NCBI GenBank assembly: GCA_944381155.1
Contig: CALWKA010000006.1
Coordinates: 1 to 59,991, forward strand
Length of the DNA: 59,991 nucleotides
Direction: 5' to 3'
Source: an uncultured Clostridia bacterium
Lineage (GTDB): Bacteria > Bacillota > Clostridia > Christensenellales > UBA1242
Both the position numbers and the translations under genes were made by a program. Numbering within the stretch: position 1 is the first letter of the stretch; the number at the start of each line of letters is the position of its first letter. The notes beneath the pieces are model-generated. The model had not been told where the DNA came from, searched no databases, and worked only from the letters and a program-made list of their open reading frames with translations. Positions 54,445 through 59,991 of the stretch are shown in pieces.

Positions 54445-55428
54445 TTATTTTTTCTTTGATTTTTTTTCGTCTTGATTGATCAATGCTACAAGTCGACCTT
54501 TTATGCTATGCGATTTCAACATCTCTAAACCTTTGTCTATCTTTTCAAATGGAATAGTGGTGAACTCTGGATTCAACTTTCCAGATTCAAAGAATTTGTA
54601 TACACCTTTGATATCTTCAGGAGTTCCGCCATTGCTTCCTTTCACAGTAAGTTGCTTTGTAATCATTAGATAAGTATCTATATTTGATGTCAATTTCATC
54701 ATACCCACTATGACCACAGTTCCTTTGAACGCAACCGCTTTTATTGAATCGGCAGTAGTTTTCCCTGTGCCCGCAAAATCAACAATTAATTCAGGTGCGT
54801 CAGCCTTCAAGTCAGACACTTTTGAATAAACAGATTTGCATCCTAAAGACGAAGCTAAATCGCGTGAGTCTTTGTTGATATCAACAGCGTAGACAATACA
54901 TCCTTTTGCTATTGCCATTTGAACGGCAAACTGACCTAAACCGCCTATGCCAATAATTCCTACTTTCATACCGCGTTTGGCTTTTCCAACAGTGAATAGT
55001 GCGTGATATGAAGTCATACCTGCGTCAGTGGCAGAAGCCCCTTGCACAAAATTTACTTTGTCAGGTAATGGAACGCATTGCACTGCTGGGACAGCTAGTT
55101 TGGTAGCGTATCCGCCATCACGGACATATCCAATCGCGTCTAAAGGATTGACCGGATGTTGAGGAGACACGCCAACACGATCGCCAATTTTCAAATCTTT
55201 CACTTTTTTGCCAACTTTTGACACTACGCCTGCACATTCGTGTCCAAAAATGACCGGGGCAGCTGTGATCAAATTCATCCAAGACGGATCTTCAAGTGCA
55301 GCAACATCCGAGTGACACAAACCTGCTGCTTTTATATCTAATACCACTTCATCATCTTTTGGTGTAGGATCTTCTTTTTCAATTAATTTAGGCGCAACAC
55401 CTGTTTTAGTAAACAACCAACCTTTCAT
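54445..55428 (-). CDS. zinc-dependent alcohol dehydrogenase (MDR family)
   Basis: An NAD(P)-dependent dehydrogenase of 327 residues. Likely catalytic zinc ligands are Cys38 (GLCHSD), His63 (in GHE) and the aspartate in ATDAGMTSYHAL, as in AdhA-type enzymes. The nucleotide motif GIGGLGQFAVQ is near 164. The four cysteines of the usual structural zinc lobe are absent (the stretch around 95-110 has none). A Lys-rich tail ends the protein. An AAAGGAG site supports the start. The substrate is unknown, possibly short-chain alcohols in fermentation. Confidence 0.9.
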   Translation of the reverse strand: MKGWLFTKTGVAPKLIEKEDPTPKDDEVVLDIKAAGLCHSDVAALEDPSWMNLITAAPVIFGHECAGVVSKVGKKVKDLKIGDRVGVSPQHPVNPLDAIGYVRDGGYATKLAVPAVQCVPLPDKVNFVQGASATDAGMTSYHALFTVGKAKRGMKVGIIGIGGLGQFAVQMAIAKGCIVYAVDINKDSRDLASSLGCKSVYSKVSDLKADAPELIVDFAGTGKTTADSIKAVAFKGTVVIVGMMKLTSNIDTYLMITKQLTVKGSNGGTPEDIKGVYKFFESGKLNPEFTTIPFEKIDKGLEMLKSHSIKGRLVALINQDEKKSKKK

Positions 55429-55743
55429 ACATTCTCCTTTTATGTTTCAATCAAGTTTCAAATAGATCAACAAAATTGAAATTCATTAAAACAATTATTA
55501 GCAAAATTTACAGAATATGTCAAATAATTGAAGTGATTAATAAAGAATAATTCAAATATCTTTAACTAGTAAAATCAATAAGCAAATAAAAAAATATTAT
55601 TTCAGCCTATATGAAATAAAATAATCATACAAAATATTTATAAAAAAACTATTGATAATTATTAGATAATTATTTTGATATTTTCAATATTTTACATAAT
55701 AGTATGAAAATATTTTTCTATAAAATAACAATAAATAAATTTT
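55429..55743. other. gene-free spacer upstream of the dehydrogenase
   Basis: AT-rich. It should hold the dehydrogenase promoter on the minus strand, but I see no convincing pair of boxes and no other element. Confidence 0.5.
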
Positions 55744-55819
55744 TGGAGCTACTGGGCGGACTCGAACCGCCGACCTGCTGATTACGAATCAGCTGCTCTA
55801 CCAACTGAGCCACAGTAGC
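55744..55819 (-). tRNA. tRNA-Thr (CGT)
   Basis: On the minus strand the acceptor GCTACTG pairs with CAGTAGC. The anticodon stem-loop GCTGA-TTCGTAA-TCAGC gives CGT, for threonine. The T arm GGCGG-TTCGAGT-CCGCC and an encoded CCA are present. Length 76. Confidence 0.95.
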
Positions 55820-56131
55820 ATAAAACCTAATTTGCATTGTCACATATTATATAATACAATATAATGGCAAAATTATCAATTAATTTTGTTTCTTTTTAAT
55901 TAAACAAGCCTAATTTTTCTATTTTATTTGTTTATAAAAAGATTTTTGCGAGTAAAGACATTAAAATTTAAGCATACAAATTTAATTTCACACAAAACTA
56001 AAAATCAAAACATAAAGATTTTAAGAATCGGAAATCGTCAAATTAGCAAAATTTTACTAGACACTTGAATATAATAACATATATTTTTAATTTTTTCAAT
56101 GATTTTAAGTCATTTTTTTATTTTTAAATAG

Positions 56132-56160
56132 TTGCAAATATAAAATCTTTTTGATATTAT
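56132..56160 (+). promoter_or_regulatory. promoter of the cardiolipin-synthase-like gene, placed for a leaderless mRNA
   Basis: TTGCAA, 17 bases, TATTAT. The ATG at 56168 follows 7 bases after the -10 without any ribosome site. The rest of the 348-base gap from 55820 is AT-rich and holds nothing else I can name. Confidence 0.6.
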
Positions 56161-56167
56161 TATACAA

Positions 56168-57508
56168 ATGTTGGCGTTACAGATAATTACAATTGTGTTT
56201 TTAATACTTTCATATATCATTATGACATCAATAATGATCATTTTTGAGCGCGATAAGCCTAGAAATTTAATAATATGGTCAATAGTATTTTTGTTTACGA
56301 GCGTGGTTGGCTATTGCATATACATAATTTCAAGGTCAATTTTCTATAAAAAGAAAAAATCTCTATCCACAAAACAAGCAGAAGATGAAGTGTATTTGAC
56401 ATTGATAAAAAATGAAATAGTAAACAACGATGTCAGCACGAATGAAGAATTGTATCAATTTAACAAAATGGCATACAACGCAAAATTGACAGTCAACAAC
56501 TCATATAAAATTTTCAATAATTATAGCGAAATGAAGACGGACTTGTTGAGCGAAATTGACGAAGCAAAAGATTACATTATTTTTGAAGTGACCAAGGTGA
56601 ACAAATATGATTTTACCGATATTATGAAAGCGCTGATTGAACGGGCTAGAGGTGGAGTAAAAATCAAATTTATATATGATAGTATAATCAGTAGAAAAAT
56701 CTTGAAACAAATGCGTGAAAACAATATTAAAGTACATAGATTTAGCAAACACAACACCATTGGTAGAGTTTATGCGAACAAACGCAATTTAATATCTATA
56801 GACGGAAAAGTTTGTTATATTTGCAATTTTGATGTGAAAAACAATCAGTTGACCGAAAAATATGACATTTCTGATACATTTATTAAATTTAATGGAGATA
56901 TTGTTCAAGAGATGAACATATCCGCACATCAAGATGCAGTTTTTGCAGGCAATAAATATATTGAATTCAAAAATCCTGAAATATCAAAGACTTATAACAA
57001 TGCAAAAATGATGTATGTAGCAAACGAATATAGCAAAGATATTGAATTGCTAATTATTAATGCTATTTGCCTAGCAAAAGAATCAATTCAATTGCAATTA
57101 GAAGAATTTATTCCTACTGAAAGTATTTTGTCATTATTGAGATTTGCTATCAATTCTAATATTGAAGTTCGACTAATGGTTCCATTGAAAACGAACAGGC
57201 ATAGCAAATATTTCGCATCTCGCGCCTATGCTAAACAGTTGGCGTTGATTGGCGCTAATGTTTATTTGTTCGACGGGTTCATTCGTTTCAATGCCATCAC
57301 AATCGATTCAAAATATTCACTATTTGGATCGTTTATATTAGATCGTGAGCATTTGAGCACTGGAGTGCAAAATATAGTCATTATAGAAGATAAACAAGCG
57401 GTAGATTACTTTATTTCAAAATTTGACGAAGATATAAATAATAGTTATCGCATTAACGATGCAAAATATATGCTTTTGCGCGAAAAGTTTTTCAAAAATT
57501 TTGTATAA
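56168..57508 (+). CDS. cardiolipin-synthase-like protein with both HKD motifs inactivated
   Basis: The layout is that of cardiolipin synthase: two N-terminal membrane helices (about 1-24 and 34-57) with the PLDc_N signature between them (ERDKPRN), then two phospholipase D lobes. Length 446 fits. The HxKxxxxD motifs are broken: in the first the His and Lys are Lys205 and Asn207 (Asp212 kept), in the second Arg373 and Asn375 (Asp380 kept). Without the histidines the phosphatidyl transfer cannot proceed as known, so it is probably a non-catalytic paralogue, perhaps a lipid-binding or regulatory partner. The frame is open and full length, so it is under selection, not a dead gene. Confidence 0.85.
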   Translation: MLALQIITIVFLILSYIIMTSIMIIFERDKPRNLIIWSIVFLFTSVVGYCIYIISRSIFYKKKKSLSTKQAEDEVYLTLIKNEIVNNDVSTNEELYQFNKMAYNAKLTVNNSYKIFNNYSEMKTDLLSEIDEAKDYIIFEVTKVNKYDFTDIMKALIERARGGVKIKFIYDSIISRKILKQMRENNIKVHRFSKHNTIGRVYANKRNLISIDGKVCYICNFDVKNNQLTEKYDISDTFIKFNGDIVQEMNISAHQDAVFAGNKYIEFKNPEISKTYNNAKMMYVANEYSKDIELLIINAICLAKESIQLQLEEFIPTESILSLLRFAINSNIEVRLMVPLKTNRHSKYFASRAYAKQLALIGANVYLFDGFIRFNAITIDSKYSLFGSFILDREHLSTGVQNIVIIEDKQAVDYFISKFDEDINNSYRINDAKYMLLREKFFKNFV

Positions 57509-57520
57509 TTGGAGATATTT

Positions 57521-58357
57521 ATGGTATTTGGTGTAGCGGGTGTCCCTACTCATTACAAAGGTAAATTGAGCGGACTATTCCCTTGGCTAGCGGAAATGGG
57601 ATTAAATGGTTTAGAAATTCAATGTACTTATGGTTTCAAAATTTCTGACGACAATAAAAAATTCTATAAAGAAATGAGCGAAAATGGTTTTTCGCTATCT
57701 ATTCACGCGCCATATTATATCAATTTAGGCAGTCTTAACAATCAAGTTGTTGGTCGTAGCAAGTCCAATATGAAAGAAGGAATTGAAATTGCAAAGGCTG
57801 TAGGGGCAACTCGAATTATTTTTCATCCAGGCGGTGGGCACGAAAATTCTGAACAGGGCAGGAAAACGGCGATCAAACAAATCATTGATTCTGTCAATGA
57901 ATTTACTAGTGAGATTGATATGGCAGATGTCCGTTTGTATCCTGAAATTGGTGGTAAGACGGCAAGCCTTGGTTCGATAGATGAAATAATTGAAATTTGT
58001 AAAAATTGCAAATATTGTTATCCGTGCATAGATATTGCGCATCTTCACGCGCGTGAAATTGGCAGTTTGACATCGAAAGAAGTGTTGAAATCTAAATTGC
58101 AAAAGATTAAAGACGCGATTCCTGATAAATTTGAAAAAATTCATTTTCACGCTTATACAATCAATTATGGCGAAAAAGGAGAAATCAAACATTTGTATTT
58201 TGGTGAAAAAATGCCAGATGGTAGAGAAGGTTTGCCAAACTTGGCTGATTTTATCGATGTTCTCAAAGAGATGAATATTGATCCTTGGGTGATTAGCGAA
58301 GCGCTAGATAGTCAAGAATTAGGCGCAAAATATATGCACGATTTGTATGTAAAATAA
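57521..58357 (+). CDS. endonuclease IV-like TIM-barrel protein
   Basis: A member of the AP-endonuclease family 2 fold. Likely metal ligands are visible in order: His in SIHAPYY, His in IIFHPGG, Glu in YPEIGGK, Asp and His in CIDIAHLHAR, His in KIHFHAYT, and Glu in VISEALD. The usual Asp-x-His pair before the end reads IKHLYFG, so one aspartate ligand seems replaced. It may repair abasic DNA or belong to a related sugar-isomerase branch. The start is the ATG at 57521 after TTGGAG; the frame opens at 57509. Length 278. rluA-like gene follows after one base. Confidence 0.8.
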   Translation: MVFGVAGVPTHYKGKLSGLFPWLAEMGLNGLEIQCTYGFKISDDNKKFYKEMSENGFSLSIHAPYYINLGSLNNQVVGRSKSNMKEGIEIAKAVGATRIIFHPGGGHENSEQGRKTAIKQIIDSVNEFTSEIDMADVRLYPEIGGKTASLGSIDEIIEICKNCKYCYPCIDIAHLHAREIGSLTSKEVLKSKLQKIKDAIPDKFEKIHFHAYTINYGEKGEIKHLYFGEKMPDGREGLPNLADFIDVLKEMNIDPWVISEALDSQELGAKYMHDLYVK

Positions 58358-58358
58358 A

Positions 58359-59195
58359 ATGCAAAAAATTGAATTTTCAGTCAACAAAAAAATGAAATTA
58401 TCAAAAGCAGTGATTGATGAACTGCCTTTTCTTTCGCGATTTCAAATAAAAAAACTAATTGAAAACAAGGATATTAAAGTAAATTTATCAAGAGCGAAAG
58501 AAGATGTTGAATTGAATATCGGGGATAAAGTCATTGTCTATTACAATTCAAAAGAACAAAAAGAATGGTATAGCACTATTTATAAAGATGATAATATTTT
58601 GATTGTAAATAAACGCGCAGGCATTGAAGTTGTCAGCGAAAATGATAGAGATTTGATTTCAATTTTGAAAAAAGAATATGCCAGCATCGCGCCCGTTCAT
58701 AGAATTGACAGAAACACGGAAGGTTTAGTAATTTTTGCGCTAAATAAAGATAGCGAAAGCGAGCTATTGACCGCGTTCAAAACTCGAAATGGCATCATAA
58801 AAAAATATGCTTTGTTAGTTTATGGTAGAGTGGATATATCAAAAATCAAACGCACGGTTTATTTGAAAAAAATGCCAAATTTGTCAAAAGTCTGGATTAG
58901 TGAAGTGAAAACGAGCGGATACGAACCGATTATTACAGAATTTGAATTAATAAAATATATCGGGGATAATTCGCTTTTGTCTGCAAGATTAGTCACGGGC
59001 AAAACTCATCAAATAAGGGCACACATTGCATATTATGGTTATCCAATAGTGGGGGATGGCAAATACGGAAATGACAAAGAAAAACAAATGCACTTAACTG
59101 CAAACTATCTTTCATTCAATTTTAGTAAAGATTCAAAATTGTCATATTTGAATAGCAAAAATTTTGAGATTGTCCCTTCGTGGCTTGATCAATAA
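58359..59195 (+). CDS. RluA family pseudouridine synthase
   Basis: Isomerises uridine in rRNA or tRNA. An N-terminal S4 RNA-binding domain (1-60) precedes the catalytic domain with HRIDRNTEGLVIFA near residue 114, where the aspartate is the catalytic one. KKYALLVYG and TGKTHQIRAH follow as in the family. The 278 residues match. The exact target cannot be read from the sequence. It is coupled to the endonuclease IV-like gene. Confidence 0.93.
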   Translation: MQKIEFSVNKKMKLSKAVIDELPFLSRFQIKKLIENKDIKVNLSRAKEDVELNIGDKVIVYYNSKEQKEWYSTIYKDDNILIVNKRAGIEVVSENDRDLISILKKEYASIAPVHRIDRNTEGLVIFALNKDSESELLTAFKTRNGIIKKYALLVYGRVDISKIKRTVYLKKMPNLSKVWISEVKTSGYEPIITEFELIKYIGDNSLLSARLVTGKTHQIRAHIAYYGYPIVGDGKYGNDKEKQMHLTANYLSFNFSKDSKLSYLNSKNFEIVPSWLDQ

Positions 59196-59640
59196 AAAGA
59201 TTTTGTGAAAGGCTGTCTTGTATTTAAACTATCAACACGAATAAAAAATAATCATATTACAAAATTGAAAAACTATTAATTAGTTTCAAAAATTATAAAT
59301 AAAATATTATTCTAAAATTTTTGAGATTATCAATAATGTAAATAAAAAAATCAATATTAAAAATATAGTCTATTATAATTAATAAAATTAAAATTAGATA
59401 AATTGAATATATTGAATTTTTGTATAATTATGATTGTCTAGGAAATGGAATCAATTTTCAAATAATCAAATTTTATTTTATAAATTTGAATTCACAACTT
59501 TTATGTTAAGATGAATACAAAAGAATAGAATATTTTAGTTTTCAGATTGAATTTATCTAAAATTATTTAAAAAAACGCAATAAGAGATTAGATAATAAAA
59601 TATTTTATTTAACAATTTTAAAAAAATTAACTAAAATTTA
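59196..59640. other. gene-free AT-rich spacer
   Basis: Nearly pure A/T with short self-complementary runs. I see no gene, RNA or clear terminator. Confidence 0.6.
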
Positions 59641-59669
59641 TTGACATTTATTTAATCTTATAGTAAAAT
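59641..59669 (+). promoter_or_regulatory. promoter of the tRNA-Pro cluster
   Basis: A consensus TTGACA, 17 bases, TAAAAT, about 20 bases before tRNA-Pro. Confidence 0.85.
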
Positions 59670-59688
59670 TTAATCATACCGTGTGTAT

Positions 59689-59764
59689 CGGGGTGTAGCG
59701 CAGTTGGTAGCGCACGTGATTTGGGATCATGGGGCCGGGGGTTCGAGTCCCTTCACCCCGACCA
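59689..59764 (+). tRNA. tRNA-Pro (TGG)
   Basis: The acceptor CGGGGTG pairs with CACCCCG. The anticodon stem-loop CGTGA-TTTGGGA-TCATG gives TGG, for proline. CCA is encoded. Length 76. Confidence 0.95.
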
Positions 59765-59770
59765 CGATGG

Positions 59771-59847
59771 GGGCCTTTAGCTCAGTTGGTTAGAGCAACC
59801 GGCTCATAACCGGTCGGTCCGCGGTTCAAGTCCGTGAAGGCCCACCA
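59771..59847 (+). tRNA. tRNA with CAT anticodon (Met elongator or Ile2)
   Basis: The acceptor GGGCCTT pairs with AAGGCCC. The anticodon stem-loop ACCGG-CTCATAA-CCGGT gives CAT. CCA is encoded. The body resembles both elongator Met and the lysidine-modified Ile2 tRNA. It does not have initiator features such as a mismatched first pair. I cannot decide between the two. Confidence 0.9.
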
Positions 59848-59915
59848 GTCGTTAGACTATTATGTATAGTTTAAAGATTGGCAAAGCAATTTATATCAAT
59901 ATTATTTCATTATTT

Positions 59916-59991
59916 GGCCCGATAGCTCAGTTGGTTAGAGCGCCAGCCTGTCACGCTGGAGGTCGTGGGTTCGAGCCCCATTCGGGTCGCC
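59916..59991 (+). tRNA. tRNA-Asp (GTC), last base outside the window
   Basis: The acceptor GGCCCGA pairs with TCGGGTC (one G-T pair). The anticodon stem-loop CCAGC-CTGTCAC-GCTGG gives GTC, for aspartate. The discriminator is G, as expected. The sequence stops at CC, so the final A of CCA is cut off by the window end. Confidence 0.94.

Overview
The window is a low-GC (about 30 percent) stretch of bacterial chromosome, densely packed with housekeeping genes on the plus strand. Gene content and order point to the Bacillota, most likely an uncultured member of the Clostridia. The evidence is a ylbJ-ylbK-like pair, pta/ackA, rpmF, plsX-rnc, rpoZ-priA-def-fmt-rlmN, rsmE-mtaB-HIT-rpsU, smc-ftsY-ylxM-ffh-rpsP-khpA-rimM-trmD, rbgA-rnhB-yraN, and comM-dprA-topA-trmFO-hslV-hslU. 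All complete tRNA genes encode CCA. Strong sigma-A type promoters (TTGACA/TATAAT, 17 bp spacing) and U-tailed hairpins are easy to see. The lineage is inferred from synteny, not from a marker search.

Layout. 1-1700: tRNA-Gly (cut by the window edge), an unrecognised 112-residue gene, tRNA-Cys, then two identical 189-bp tandem units, each starting with a gutted copy of tRNA-Leu, followed by the intact tRNA-Leu. 1974-7400: an ABC-2 exporter pair, a divergent pair (unknown protein / DUF4364), a small membrane protein and AT-rich spacers with possible micro-ORFs. 7422-13660: ylbJ and a divergent patatin-pta-ackA-rpmF region, interrupted by a MerR-type regulator with a textbook 19-bp-spacer operator promoter. 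13778-17483: a methyltransferase, plsX, rnc and a bacterial PH-domain membrane protein. 17600-28484: rpoZ-priA-def-fmt-rlmN, rpe-rsmE-mtaB-HIT, rpsU and pcrA. 28525-42000: ligA, smc, the SRP genes, ribosomal protein and RNA-maturation genes, and rplS with its leader. 42468-53800: comM, dprA, a HAD phosphatase, topA, trmFO, hslVU, tcdA, thioredoxin, and a cysteine desulfurase with a scaffold-like partner. 53980-59195: a small YtxH-like protein, a zinc alcohol dehydrogenase, tRNA-Thr, a cardiolipin-synthase-like protein, an endonuclease IV-like protein and a pseudouridine synthase. 59641-end: tRNA-Pro, tRNA-CAT and tRNA-Asp (last base cut off).

How the genes fit together. Most serve translation and its quality control (ribosomal proteins, RNA methylation, formyl-Met handling, SRP targeting), DNA replication, repair and segregation (priA, pcrA, ligA, smc, topA), and acetate fermentation (pta, ackA). 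Several genes normally present in these operons are absent here: acpP between plsX and rnc, a YceD gene before rpmF, and xerC and codY around hslVU.

Most unusual points. (1) Tandem tRNA-Leu-derived mini-gene repeats with a structured tail. (2) A cardiolipin synthase homologue that has lost the His and Lys of both HKD motifs. (3) An IscU-like protein without two of the three cluster-ligand cysteines, next to a complete cysteine desulfurase. (4) A MerR regulator with a large unrecognised beta-rich sensor region and a perfect palindrome in its own promoter. (5) Several genes whose -10 box lies only 5-7 bases before the start codon, which implies leaderless mRNAs. No CRISPR array, insertion sequence or prophage was seen.
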